Part shown: positions 24,483-36,829 of the stretch, piece by piece | Position numbering within the stretch: the first letter of the stretch is position 1 | Layout: the number at the start of each line of letters is the position of its first letter | Origin: Marchantia polymorpha subsp. ruderalis | Taxonomy: Eukaryota > Streptophyta > Marchantiopsida > Marchantiales > Marchantiaceae | DNA length: 64,000 nt | Assembly: GCA_037833965.1 (NCBI GenBank) | Contig: AP031351.1 | Coordinates: 7,266,501 to 7,330,500 of the forward strand | Direction of reading: 5' to 3' | The notes under the pieces: model-generated | Seen by the model: the letters and a program-made list of their open reading frames with translations, nothing else | Databases searched by the model: none | What the model was told of the DNA's origin: nothing | Translations under genes and position numbers: made by a program

Positions 24483-24619
24483 CTTGGCAGGTGCGAATAG
24501 ACAACCGGCTAGACAAGCAAGAACAAAATTTCACGACCGAGCACGCTGACAGAAGAGCCTGATTCGAAAAGGACTAGAATCGTCGTGGTGACGGAATATA
24601 GCCAACTCAGTCTCCTGTC

Positions 24620-24633
24620 AAACCCTAAACCCC
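24620..24633. promoter_or_regulatory. Telobox (AAACCCTAAACCC) upstream of NOP16
   Basis: The telomere-like motif lies about 138 bases upstream of the NOP16 start codon. Teloboxes are a known feature of plant promoters for ribosomal-protein and ribosome-biogenesis genes. The context fits that use, although a single short motif can arise by chance. Confidence 0.6.
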
Positions 24634-27630
24634 AGGAAACTCTTCATTCACACTCCGGTTGACGTGCAAACAGACCTTTCCAAACCCTTTCCAGACCGTT
24701 GGCTATGTTTCAGGGTACGATGTAAGATAGCAAAGTTCGCCTTTTCTCTCTGTTTTCTTTATTCACTGGACCGTAGCTATGTAACCCGAACGCCCGTGTA
24801 CAAGAAGTCTCGAATAGGATCGCTTGGATCAACCGAAATGCCGCTCTATGTGTAACGAGGCCAAATTTCGCTCCAAGTACCTCATCCAAAAATTGAGACC
24901 CGAAGTGCACGATTTTGATTTGCAAGTCAATGTCAGAAAGTGGTCTATTGAAGGGATTTTGGAAGTTGAAACAACCCTAGGACCGCGGAGCCGTTTGAAA
25001 TAAAAAATCTGGATGGCGAAGACCATATGAAAAGACTGCGAAAAAATGAAGACAATATTAACAATAGCGCTAGAACAAAGTTTACTAATGTTCAGCAGTT
25101 TTACACTGCATAAAATGTATGTTTTAAATTTTATTCTTTAGATAATTTTTGGACATATCTTTCTTCCCCAAGAGATCAATCAAGAACAAAGATATCTTCG
25201 ATCGATCTAGAAAGAACATCTTCGTTTATGATGTAAGATCGCTGGCATATGGATTAAGGTTACAATAACGCAATAATTAACAACCTTATACTAAAAGTAT
25301 GCTCCTATTATATTTATGAATCAGAAAGACCAACGCAGTCTGAGATTCCAGAAGTATGAACTCTCTTTCGGTTTGCAAGTCAGAAGTCGCTGTGAAACAG
25401 ATTGCATAAATTGTTCAGAAAAGTTTTCATATATTGAAAATTTTAATTCTTACTTTTATATCTAATACCGCATAATGAGTATTTTTACACTTCTCTTTCT
25501 AGTATAACTTATTTCAGCATATGAAAAGTAATTATTTTGTTAAATATCTACATTCAGATTAAATTGAAAATATATACCAAACACAAAAACTGAGATAAAT
25601 CGCTATTATCCTACAATATTCGAAAAAAATTGTAATATTTGAATTTATAAATGTTACCTGGAACAATATTTAGTCATACATAATAAACATATCATATTTA
25701 AATCTGAATTTTTTGGATGTACTCCAGAAACTATGAAATACAATTATTGATGAATAGAATCATGATTAGTTAGATTGATATGATCATCAAAGAAGAAGAA
25801 AATTACAGAAAAATAAGAATTTTTGTTTATAGTTATAAATATTAAAGCTTCAATTGTGAACTTGCGTCTTGTTAGATGTAAATCTAATTGTTCAAAAAAT
25901 GCATGAGAAATAAATTTTAAAAAACAGAAATCATTAATGATTTATCATACACTATATTTTTCTTCGAAATGGTTGTTTATGAAAATAAAATGTTACGAGA
26001 TAATGATTAATAATGGATTTCGTATTTAAGAAAAGAAGTGGATCAACTTGATAGTAACTAATATATATTATATTATCATATGAATATGTCACTTATAGAG
26101 TTTACAGTATGTATGGTATCATGTACTTGCCAAGTGTGCTATTTTCTTCATTTAAAAATAGATTTTTATAATTAAATAACCTTTTTAAAAAATTATTAAA
26201 AGAATAACTTACAATAGAATTTGAATTTTTGGTTTTTTAATATATCACCTTTTTGCCAAAAAAATCTCAAACTAGAAAATCATTAAAAAAAGGATAAGAT
26301 TATTATTACTATGAATCATCATCATCATCCTGCATTTATTTTGTAATTAAATCTCAAAACATAACATGGTTAATGTCATCAGGGGAAAATGGTCAAATTA
26401 AAAATTAGTTCATTTTGAGGCTGAAGTTGTGAAATTTTGTTATGAGAAGATCGATTACAAATATATGAAATATTATATTCAAACTTGAGAATGAGATTTG
26501 ATAATCAAGTAAGGAATGTATGTATCCTCCTCCAAGGGGTCAAACCCACGACCAGACACAAAAAGCTCCATAACAAAATAGGTCAAATAAAAATGTTTTA
26601 TATTTTTCCTTATTGAGTTATGGATCGATCATGCATGAGGGGTGATAACTCACCTCTCATGATAAAGGAGTGAACCTGTAGAATAACCGTACAACAAATT
26701 TAAGGTCAACTGATGTCCACAAGTTTTTCAAAGCTATATAAAGATGAACAGAAAGTGACGCCCATTAAACTTCAGAATATTAATGGTCACTTTCTTCCAC
26801 AATATGAGAGGAATAACATACAAAATGTCTCAAGCATAGTAAGGTCGAAAGTGGAAATTTACCGCAAACGAACGAGCAAAACAAAATAAGGAATCAAAGA
26901 CAAAATAGTCAGACTTTTGAAGTGAATTTAATAGATAATTAGAATTAATTATCTGCACGGCCTACCCAATATCCTGGTGCACGGTGTATACTTCTCCAGC
27001 ATCTCGCAACAATCAATTCGATTTCAAATGAGTAGTTCACATGTGAGTACTGTACTCCCAAAAGGTCAGGAAATAGAAGTCTTTCTAATATCCAGGCATT
27101 AAAAACTAATAAAGAAACTTCCACCGCGACACTACAATTGTGTTTTTTCGTGTTTTTTTCCCTTTTGTATCCGGCATGTTTCGAATTGGGGCTTCTGATC
27201 CAAGTCGAAACTACATTGCCCTGCGGTGGAGGTAACATGATGGATCAGGGTCAACCTTTTAGCTCGCCTTGGCCCCCTAATCGAATGTGAGCGGGGATAA
27301 TCTTATAAAACCATGGTACCAACGGAGGTAGAATTGCTTGGTCACTACAAAGTTACATTTGAACGACGCATGATGGGTCTTCAAATCCTTTTTGCTGTAT
27401 TACTCGGTACCCTTGAAAACAAAGCATGGAGCAAGCGACAGATCCTCCATCTATTGAGGAAGATGAACACGTCATGTCTCGCGTTCCAACAGCAGACCTC
27501 CTGGCTAGCTGAAGTCGCTTGTAACGAGGGATTGCTGGCTCGCTCCACGGCACAAATGGTTGCAGTACAAGGTGATAAGTACAAATCATTTGCAATAGAG
27601 ATATAAACTATTATGAGAAATGATTCTCAA
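24634..27630. other. AT-rich intergenic, no gene seen
   Basis: Very AT-rich sequence from about 25030 to 26950 has no frame worth calling. The 97-codon plus frame at 27313-27606 and the minus frame at 26945-27238 show no recognised family and could be exon-like debris or chance. Confidence 0.5.
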
Positions 27631-27684
27631 CGGGGCATGTTAAAATTAATTACATATATATAAAATATACTTTAACATGCCCCG
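27631..27684. repeat. Inverted repeat, 14-bp perfect arms
   Basis: CGGGGCATGTTAAA at 27631-27644 is exactly complementary to 27671-27684, around a 26-base AT-rich loop. It lies next to the small TIR element that follows. Confidence 0.88.
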
Positions 27685-27714
27685 TATATATATAAATATA
27701 AATGAAAGGGCTAG

Positions 27715-27876
27715 TTATCTCTTAGATTGGGTTAATTATACTCACGTTAGTCTAATGTGCATTACTTCTCCCTGTGCATTTACTAAAGATTATTAAACAT
27801 AGAGATAGCTCTAACTAATCACAGAACTGTGCATGGTATAATAAATGAAGTATAATTAACCCAAATTGAAAGATAA
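27715..27876. mobile_element. MITE-like element, about 162 bp
   Basis: The left end TTATCTCTTAGATTGGGTTA (continuing ATTATACT) matches the reverse complement of the right end (AGTATAATTAACCCAA then TTGAAAGATAA) over about 30 bases with a few mismatches. The GGTTAATTATACT core resembles the ends of the large element at 4476-11472 and the element at 36456-36829, so they may be one family. No target duplication is clear. Confidence 0.6.
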
Positions 27877-29288
27877 AAATTTTTCATGTTCAGGGTTGAT
27901 CTAGCCAAAAGTATAACTAACATCTCCTATATATATAGAAAAGAAATATAAAGTGGTATAGTAAGATATGAATGGCAAAAGGATAAAATTATGCTATGCC
28001 CTGTTAATTCCCTCCTCTCTGAAAAGTGGTATTAAGCGTGTCCAATCCACATCGCAACTAACGAAACTGAACTGTGTAACTCCTGATTGTAGCTACGGTT
28101 GAGTAGCAGAAGATTCAACGTGTGAGGATACGTCTATGTAACGTGAAGGATTTTCTAAGAAGGGGCGTGTAGCACGAATGTGCTCGACTCAAGTACTTCG
28201 GAAATATGCTTCCCAGGAGTAAACTCTCGGAAGTGAGTTGGGATCGTGCCAGAAGCACGTGCCACAGGTAAAGTGAATCATGGGCTTCGCTAAAGCCGGA
28301 CTCGCTGCAAAATAGTAAATTGTGCACGGCGACCAGCCCGAGCCCGAGGGTTTCAAGGGGGGAAGCACGAGACAGTTCAAGATCAGTAAATCGCATCCTC
28401 CAGCTTGACACAAGGAATGTAGAAGTAGATCACAAGAGCGTAAGTCTGGCGTAGTAGAGTAATATCTAACATCGTCCAATACTATCCAATTAGAGCAGCT
28501 CAAAAAACCGGAAGACCGAGGTTCAAACGCATGGAAGCGCAGCGGGAACAAGAACATTGAACTTAGATTGGCCCAAGCCTGAAGTGTGAAGCAATCCTGC
28601 AATCGTGCTTCTTCCACCACTTCTACCAAATCAAATGGAGCAGACGGGTCGGACCTCCTCCTCCGATACAGAAGATGGTAGAATGATCCCAGCAAATCCG
28701 GATCCGCAGAAGAAATAATCCAGAACCAATCCAGTATCAGGGGAGGGTGAATCGGTATGGAGATTCGGACAGAGCGAAGGACCAAATCAGCAAAATTAGT
28801 CGACGGGCGGAGCGAGAGGGCGAGAGAGAAGAGGGTGAGCGAGCGCAAATGAGAAACCGAATAGAAGATACGAGCCGGGAAGGGTCCAAAGGAAGGAGAG
28901 AGGCGAGGGACGTTGGGGCAGCTGGGCGGGCGGGCGGGGGCGAGGGACCACGCGTCTTGTCTTATCCCGTCCGTTCTGTAGCAACGTGTAAAGCGCCGCG
29001 CGGAGCTGGAACTGCCAACTTGCGAGGTCCGTCCGTCCGTTAGGAAATGTGGGGTGCCGTTCCCTCCGCTCAAAAGAGCGCGCAGGGCAGACGCTCCTCG
29101 TCCCGGAATGGGCACCGGGCCAACGGGCCGCGACTACGGGCCTTTATATTTAGAATCTCCGATAATAAAAATCGGCCGGGCCATTTTCGGCGCCTGTCCG
29201 GCCCCAGCCGGAGATTCCCAGCCTGTCCTGTCCGGTCACTGCATGCAGAGCCCCTAGAGCCAATTGCAGACGAGCAGGGGCGCGCTCG
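27877..29288. other. Upstream region of the 29.5-kb gene; long non-homologous minus frame
   Basis: From about 28600 the sequence becomes GC-rich. A 308-codon minus-strand frame (28189-29115) is open but Leu/Ser/Pro/Arg-rich, without recognisable domains, and overlaps a promoter-like zone. I do not call it a gene. Confidence 0.45.
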
Positions 29289-29296
29289 TATAAAAG
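29289..29296 (+). promoter_or_regulatory. TATA box (TATAAAAG)
   Basis: A canonical TATA box in a GC-rich setting lies 201 bases upstream of the ATG at 29490. It would place the transcription start near 29320. Confidence 0.65.
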
Positions 29297-29365
29297 GCGC
29301 GGCGCTGCTCGTAGGCCTGCCTTCCTCTAGAAGGGAGACGGAGTGAGGGGAGGAGAGGAAGAAGA

Positions 29366-29486
29366 ATGCGGCTGGTGCTCGAGCGGGAGGAGCACTGCTG
29401 AGAGAATCGGTTGGGGGCAGGAGGCGAAATCGGCGATTGGGCTCATGAGTGGCGCTGTTGGGGGCTGGGGATTGAATGCGGAGTGA
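29366..29486 (+). promoter_or_regulatory. Two uORFs in the leader of the 29.5-kb gene
   Basis: uORF1 at 29366-29401 encodes an 11-residue peptide. uORF2 at 29445-29486 encodes 13 residues (MSGAVGGWGLNAE) and ends three bases before the main ATG. If transcription starts near 29320 both lie in the mRNA and would be expected to reduce or condition translation of the main frame. Confidence 0.5.
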
Positions 29487-29489
29487 GCC

Positions 29490-30122
29490 ATGAGTTCGAC
29501 GGGGAGTTTTTGGAGTGCGACGTACAGTAGTTTGTGCTCTCAACTGGCAACGAGCGCTTGTTGTGCTTCTTGCTCGAACCAAGGACCGTATCATCGACAT
29601 TGCGGATGCTCTCTGCACGCTGGATTGTGGAAGTTCGAAGGCCCATCTTCGCCCAAATGCCAGGTGAAGATCTCGAGCAAGAAATCTCGCAGCGGGATGT
29701 TCCGATCGATTTCTGTACAGAATCTGGGCGATAAGAGTTTGTCTGCCTCGTGTAGTCCGAGTTCTAGCGGCGAGATACATTCGCCGTTCGATGAGTCCAG
29801 CTTTGAAACCCGCGAGAAGCTGGCCGACGAGGAGTGCAACGCATCGACTGATGATGAAACGAGTCTTACGGTAACCTTAATGGAGGAATTGGCTACCCTG
29901 ATTCAAGTAGTGAAAGACGGAGAGGTGGGTCTTGAAGAAATGCACGGTGATGGGAATGACGGCTTTCGGGGAGGGGATTCAAAACGAATTCTGGCCCGAT
30001 CCCGCATGGCCCGCTCCGTGCCTGATCTGTGCGCATACGCAGGACCAGATTCCAAAGGTCCTACTGTGGCTGCCGCGCTGAAGTTTGAATCACCGGGTCT
30101 TACTCGTCCTCAGTTGGAATGA
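29490..30122 (+). CDS. Unrecognised serine-rich protein, 210 aa
   Basis: I do not recognise this protein. It is supported as a gene by the TATA box upstream, a GC-richer coding-like composition and a 211-codon frame ending in TGA. The N-terminal 45 residues are Cys/Ser-rich (CCASCSNQG, HRHCGC). The middle has a basic patch (KISSKKSRSGMFRSISVQNL) and an acidic, low-complexity stretch (DESSFETREKLADEECNAS). The C-terminal part has a short helix-like segment (LMEELATLIQVVKDGEV) and RSRMARSVPDLCAYAG. No membrane segment is apparent. It could be a bryophyte-specific or fast-evolving regulatory protein. An internal ATG or a spliced model cannot be excluded. Confidence 0.5.
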   Translation: MSSTGSFWSATYSSLCSQLATSACCASCSNQGPYHRHCGCSLHAGLWKFEGPSSPKCQVKISSKKSRSGMFRSISVQNLGDKSLSASCSPSSSGEIHSPFDESSFETREKLADEECNASTDDETSLTVTLMEELATLIQVVKDGEVGLEEMHGDGNDGFRGGDSKRILARSRMARSVPDLCAYAGPDSKGPTVAAALKFESPGLTRPQLE

Positions 30123-30967
30123 CTGGGTTCTCCAGATGCATCCCCCATCCCCAAAAGCGGGCAAACTGAAATCCAATTTTTATGTGGAGCGACATTCGCG
30201 GATCGATGATTTACAGCAGTTGATCACACCACAAGCGTTGTGAGGAAATCGTACCCGTGATTTACCAACGTGGAACGAATGAAATTCATTGATGTGAAAT
30301 ATAGACGAAAAGTATTCTTGGTGCGAGGACAGAAAATTTTGACTGAAATGATGACGGTTATCAGCCAGCTTTTAGATGCAGCATGCTCTGCTTACGCCAT
30401 GAACGACGATTTTGGAGGTGGAAATCGCGCAGGTTTTGCCTTGTTAGCTTAAGCCAAGAGCAGAATAATTTGATGTCCGACTCGTCGTCCGACGTCTCCA
30501 CTAGCTGCCCTTGTTTAGTCAACATGTTTCTAGCATTGCGGTCCTTGAGCGTTCATGCGATCAGTTTGTGAGATTGTGTAGATTTGTATATATGCCGAAG
30601 GCGATTTAGTTTTCTTGGGAGCATTCCGGTCTTGAAAGATTGACTCTTCGATTCAGAATACATGTAACAATTGTTCCAAATACCAGAAGAAATGGCCACA
30701 ATCGTTCAGTGTGAAATTTGAGCAACATATTTTTTTCTGGACAAATGTGCGTTGAGTTCAAGGAACAAGGAAGTTTTCATTTCAGAAGCGGTGTATAATC
30801 ATTTCAGATAGATACAGCAGTCAAATTATAAACGTGTGATGACGATGGGTCTGCGGGGAAGCAAAAGAACTAGCCTGTTCCAAAAGCTGACTTACCAGTA
30901 CCCCGAGTTGTCCGATTGGACTTACCATAAGTCCAAGAACTTACAGCTTGACACGTTCTCACAGTTC

Positions 30968-31000
30968 CAAGCTTTCGATCATCGCAGGATCGAAAGCTTG
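30968..31000. repeat. Perfect fold-back, 13-bp arms, 7-base loop
   Basis: CAAGCTTTCGATC at 30968-30980 pairs with 30988-31000. The loop is ATCGCAG. Confidence 0.9.
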
Positions 31001-32728
31001 CAACTTGGCATGTGGTAAGCTTAATCGCAAGGTAGTCACATTGATAGAAAATCCTCGTCGTTTGATATTTGATCCAAGTTGAGTCACTTACAAACTCTCC
31101 GAATATGGGCATAAACAATTTCGACATCTCACAATGCAACATTGTTTGATTGTGGGTGGATAGCTTAGCATCATTACTTCCTAGGAACGCAACACAATCA
31201 TTGTACGAATTGACAGTAGATGAATATGAAGCCAATATGACACGACTCAGAACGCAAACGCGAATGTCAATGAAGATCCAAGCTTGTTCAATGTTCGATG
31301 CAAGAAAGACTTCAAATCAGCAAGAGAGAGAGAGAATCAGCTGTTTATGTTCAAACTCTGCATTATATCATCATCGGCTTTGAGGTCGTGCATTTGCAGG
31401 GATTGAGCTAGACTTCTATGCAAAGATCGCATACAATCCATGCTCTTCATCACGGCCCAATTTCAAGTGGGGCGTTGATGACCTTGCGCAAACGTTAGAA
31501 TTTCAGAGAAAGCATAGGGAGTCGATTTAAGGTGTGCAAAGCTTCAGATGTACTATTTTTTTCATAGTTAAAAGCACGCTTTGTACATCTTGTCGACCAA
31601 ACGATGAAGCGAGTGACTTTTCTCGAGTCATGACTGCCCATCTTGACCGTCACTTTCCGCCTCATCAACCTAAAAAGTAAGCAAGTTTTTTTATGTCAAT
31701 ATTTAGTTTTGATGCCATATAAAAAGGAATAATCCAGTAAATCAATGATTCCTAAAATCGTATAAAATGGAACCTTGAATCGTCGCGAAGAGAGAAATTG
31801 AAAGTCTATTCGGATTGAACCGAGTCATTAAGTGCTCCATTACATAAGTTTGACCATGTTTATTATGTTTACAAGAAGATTTCAACACAGTATAAAAATG
31901 GGGCTCAACTGAGTCCTGATTGGTGCATAGAATGAAAGTTTGTGGTGTCAATCTTGAATTCCACATCAAAGGTATATTTCTTTGCAATGTAATCAACTTG
32001 TGACCGTACATGTTCCATAGTTCAGGATTGGTTCCTGAAGTTCGCCGAGTGGACACTTGGCAAAACTCTCTTCGATTACATCCACATTTCTACGCAAATA
32101 TTCCTGAGGTAAGCCAGTAAATTGGGTTGATAGCAGCATTTCGTAGATTCCGCCAAGTTTCATTTGACTCTACCGAATCAAGAAATCAAGGTGTTGATGG
32201 AACAAAGCTCATCCAAGTGGTTTCGATGCAATGTAACCGACGTACAAGCCTGCCTCTACTTGCTTTCCTTCTTTTGCCAACTTGCCAAAGGTCGGAGTGA
32301 ATCTGAACACAGAACACAATATGTTCATTAGTACGAACAAAGTATTTCCTTCTATTCTGAAATGTAATCAAGATTATTTCACAAAGCTAAAACAACAATT
32401 TTCTGTTATCAATTGGATTCGCTTGACTTTAAACATGGATTCATGCCTATGCTCACAATATATTGAATTTTATGCCCTCAATGATTGATGAGTCTGAGTG
32501 CAGAGTTGAATCATTATCGTGAGAGGTCTTTTCAGAAACTTCAGGACGTGTTAGAGTGCTTTGATGGATTCTTCTAAGTTCAAACACTCTCAGTTGTATC
32601 CTCGATGTTTGATCACGCACCGAAGTGAGACTTTCGAATGAAGTTCAAATTTCAAATTAATGCAATCCATTTGAAATTTCTGACCTTTTCAAAGAGCTCA
32701 GATCCGTTAATCTAGAGACCAAAACCCT

Positions 32729-32786
32729 CGTAATTAGCGTGCGGCTAATTACGAAGGTTATCGTTATTAGCCGCATGCTAATTACG
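32729..32786. repeat. Nested fold-back, 26-bp arms with 2 mismatches
   Basis: The arm at 32729-32754 pairs with 32761-32786 except at two positions, around a 6-base loop. Each arm is itself partly palindromic (CGTAATTAGC...GCTAATTACG). The GGCTAATTA core is shared with the inverted-repeat element family elsewhere in the window. Confidence 0.85.
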
Positions 32787-33322
32787 ATAAAAGATAGAAG
32801 ACTGTAACACTATTTACTTCAGAACTCAAACTCAAACATACATCCTAAGTGAACTAAAGTCTAGTAATATAGAACGAACTTACAATTTTAAACTTGAAGC
32901 TGTCCAAGACAAGTCCTCCAAATTCATTATGTTACTTAAGAACTGAAACTCTAACTTTGATAAATGATGCAACATGCATTTTTTATCCCAAACTTCTTCC
33001 CAAACTTCGTATAACTAGGAAATGTTTCTCACTTTCATGTATTTTATTTGAAAATAGCACAATAAGATCTTCAAGTTAATAGATAAAATGATCTGAGTTG
33101 ATTAGCATCATGCGTATGTATGTACACACAACTCCAATAGGACAACTCGGAGGGTTTTAACAAGTGAATCTTGACATTCTTTCCCATAATTTTGAAATAA
33201 TATAACTGTACAATAGAGTACGATATTCGCATCCCATCATTCTATTACTATATGCATTTCTTGTCAAAAATCATGTCCAAGTTCTACTGTCCTTTGTTTA
33301 AAGCTGAATTCAATTAGGGACA

Positions 33323-33364
33323 AAACATTGAACTTGGACATGCTTTTGTCCAAGTTCAATGTTT
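33323..33364. repeat. Perfect fold-back, 18-bp arms, 6-base loop
   Basis: AAACATTGAACTTGGACA at 33323-33340 pairs exactly with 33347-33364. A further direct copy of part of the right arm (CATGTCCAAGTTC) lies at about 33270-33282, so the block occurs three times in alternating orientation. Confidence 0.9.
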
Positions 33365-34754
33365 ATGTTTTAGCTATGACACATCAAATTGTTAGGATGT
33401 AATTAAGATCTTGTTAGCTCAAGTTGAACTAGGGTTAATGTATTACTATGTAAAAGATGTTGGTTGTAAGGAATTAACTAAGATCTTGTTATCTCAAAAT
33501 GTAATACTTTCAGTTAGTTGGACTAGGATTAATCTGTTGCTGTAAGAGATGCGGATCTCAATGACACGATTGGGATTTTCAATAAACCAGTATTATGTTT
33601 ATGTGAACAAAGCTTCAACAATATGAACAACATAGTTCTTATATAAATTTTGAGCTTTGAGTGTTTGCTTCCATACTGTATTGTTAGAAACTAACAAATA
33701 ATATCAAAGTGAGTGAATAATAGTCTCTTCAAATTTTTAACTGCAAGCCTTTGAATTTAGTAAATTTTTTCAGCTCAAGATCAAGCAACACTAGGAGTAG
33801 ACGTGAGATTCTACAATTGGATAAAACAAAAACATTCAAGAAAACTACAGCGAAGATTTAAACCACAAAGCAAAAAAACATTGTCACATAAAAGAATATA
33901 AATGTTGAGAAGTAAGTATGATGGTTGAAATACTTGACTCTAGACTAATTTTGATGACTTTTACAAGTAACTACAGGAACAAGAGATTGATGATTTGCAG
34001 ATCTTGTCTTTGGTTCAAAAAGCTCAGCTTGCTTTCTGATCTATTTAACCTGTGTAATTCTAGTCCTCGGCTGGATGTAAGATCCTGCAAGAAAAAACTA
34101 AACTAAATTTTTCAGGGGAAGGATTAAAAAATATAATTATGTAGAAACTATACCCATATCCAACTATACCCGTGAGTGTGACAATTGTAACCACCCATGG
34201 TAACTTTTCCATACCCATTACCCATCTATTATCCATGAATCCATACCTAACTCATTTCCATGAGTCCATCACCAAAATAAAGTTACTTAAGAGCACTCAA
34301 AGTGATTAAAAAAATTTGACGCGCCAATGAGAATTTTGAAAAGAAAATTCTGACAATTAAAGTTTCACTTCAAGGTGCAAAATTGTGTTTGACCAACAAA
34401 TTGATAAGAACATGAATAGCTTCAGCAGAGGCATCACATGATGGAACAAGAGAAGTACAAATCATACGACAAAAGTTTTGTAATCAGAATTTTGGGAAGA
34501 AACTTTGGGCAATATAAAGTTTCACTTCAAACAGCAAAATTGTGTTTAACCAACAATATGATAAAAGCATGAACAGATGATAGACAGACAATAGGTACAT
34601 AATGTAATTATATGCAAGTGAGCTCTTCAAACGCATGACATGGCCATTGTCCAAACAAAATGTCCCATGATTTTTGGATAGAGCCTGCTGATTGACTTCA
34701 TTTGTCAGATCCATAAAGAGTTGCGGAAGAGTTTTTTCTAGAGTTGTACATCAG

Positions 34755-34860
34755 AGTACTATACCCATGGGTACCCAATATCTATCCATTCCTTGTACCC
34801 ATCCATTTATTCATGGATATGGGTGGATATTGGGTACTCATGGGTATGCGTACCCATTCT
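34755..34860. repeat. TACCCA-rich inverted repeat
   Basis: TACCCAATATCTATCCA near 34774 pairs, with two mismatches, with the reverse complement of TGGGTGGATATTGGGTA near 34822, inside a wider stretch of TACCCAT/ATGGGTA motifs. Similar TACCCAT-rich sequence at 34150-34270 suggests the two ends of a roughly 0.7 kb decayed element, but no clean terminal repeat can be defined. Confidence 0.5.
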
Positions 34861-36455
34861 GATAGAAACTTTTAGTGCCCATAGGTATGATGATCATATG
34901 ATTGAATAAGAATATCTATATGAATAAGGAGCAAGCGTAAAAGTTACTAGATCAAAATGATGTACATGATGACTATTTTTTTAAGAAAATAAGTTCATCT
35001 AGTAAAAGACCATAAGATGTGTTCAAGATATTGAGACTAAATCTTCTACATTCAATAATTAATATTTCAATTATCTTAAAAAAGTATTATATTATAATTA
35101 AATTCATATTCAAAAACTTTAATTTTGAAATGAACGTTTAAATATAAAAATTATAAGATATTATTTGATTATTTTTTACCAATTTCTCATTACAAAAAGT
35201 TTTCAAATAAGTTATATGACTATTCAAAATCATTACTTATAAATATAAAAAAATTTAGTAAAATTATTTTTAATGAAATTGATACTTTTGATGAACTCAT
35301 GATTGACTTTTAGATTCTTAAAAACACTATAAATGATGAAATTTTCTTCCAAGTTTTTATTATCGCATGTTGTTTGAGTATATATTTGATTCATCTAATT
35401 TTCTTTTGTTACACTTTTAAACTAGTAGTTTTGATACTACATGAGATGATATGATTGATAAGTTTAATATGTCAGATTTTATAAAAGTTTGAACTTTTTT
35501 GATAGTATATTTTGAACTTTTTGTACTTCAATCCTCAATTAAATTTATGGCAAAATAATCTTGTTACTTTTCCAATAAGAAAATGATGGACATTCTACTG
35601 CATTTGATGATGTGCAGTAGATTTTTCATTGCTCTATGCATGAAAATAAATAACATATGTATGCCAATAGTGAGATTTTTAAAATTACATTACATATATC
35701 TCATAAATAATTCCTGAATTTTTCTATGATGATTTATCAAACAATGCTATATTGCTATTAGATTACTAGATTACACTGAAATGATATTGATTAAGATTTT
35801 AATCATGAATCAGATGAAGTATGCATTAATGAAAATTTTAATTTGTAAAATATATAGATTAATCAACTGCAAAGATTTAATATATGACAACATCAAAGAA
35901 GATTATGGCATATATTGAGTTATTTTTAGCATGAAATTATAATATACTAAATTTTCATTGTAATAGTTTGAGTGAGATACATTTTGCAGCAAATTAAGTA
36001 ATAAAATGCGTATTAATGTAAGATATTAATTTATCAAAAATGAAATTTTTGATAGATAAGTTCAATGAAGATAAAAATAGAGATTTTGTTCAAATAATGC
36101 ACTGAAAATTATTAATTTTGGAATATGATACGTTGTATGAAATATTGTGCTACTTTAGACATTTTGTATTTCAATCACAAGTAGAGTTAATTAAGATATT
36201 TTTTATATATGATATACCCTATTAAGTTTTGACTGCGGTTTATTTCTAGTTAGATTTTAATTCTATAAGTAACCATGCCAGGTTTCAGATCAATAATGTT
36301 GGTTATAAAAATGATAGATACCACAACCTGATCCTTTCAAAAAATTTGTGAGGAATTGATTTAGGTCTTGTTAAATAAGGATTATATTATAGTTATTATA
36401 GCTAGTTGGGTTGTTTACAATCAATATCTGTATATATTTAGTTAGTATAAAAGGT

Positions 36456-36829
36456 AGCGGCTAGTAATTTCTCAGTTTATGCTAATTATCCCTCACCCTA
36501 TTCACAACCAGTGCTACTGCTGGGTGTGTTGCCATGGCAAGGAACTTCATGTACAACCGGTTTGTTTCGGTGGGAACACACAAGATTGAACACTTGATAG
36601 CTTGATCTTTCTTGTTCCCAACCTTGCTTCTGCACTCAGGAAGATAGAGCTTTCACTCAACGCGTAAGGTTGCACAGCCAATGTTGCATGGAAGACCTTG
36701 ACTTGCAGGGAGTGTGTTTATTTTCAGATGAAATCCTTTTGACCAATCATAGACATACTTTCTGAAACAATTTATATAATTTGTGTAGGATGAAGTATAA
36801 TTAGCATAAACTGAGTATAATTAGCCGCT
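36456..36829. mobile_element. MITE-like element, about 374 bp
   Basis: The left end (AGCGGCTA...CTCAGTTTATGCTAATTAT, then CC..TCA.CCTA) matches the reverse complement of the right end over about 43 bases, including an exact CTCAGTTTATGCTAATTAT block. The adjacent CCCTCACCCTATTCAC resembles subterminal units of the element at 4476-11472. The internal 280 bases show no coding capacity. No target duplication is evident. Confidence 0.65.

Larger units (their letters stand above)
30123..36455. other. Intergenic, increasingly AT-rich, no gene seen
   Basis: No frame here exceeds about 120 codons or resembles a family. The region holds several fold-backs annotated separately. Near 34150-34270 and 34755-34860 are TACCCAT-rich stretches. 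From 34900 to 36400 composition is extremely AT-rich. Confidence 0.5.

Noticed and set aside
26517-26580. tRNA-like GGGGTCAAACCC segment
   Set aside because: No acceptor stem, D-arm or anticodon arm can be folded around it.
29070-29780. 236-codon minus frame overlapping the start of the 29.5-kb gene
   Set aside because: Arg/Ala/Ser/Pro-rich complement of GC-rich promoter and coding sequence. The plus strand has the TATA box and the better start.
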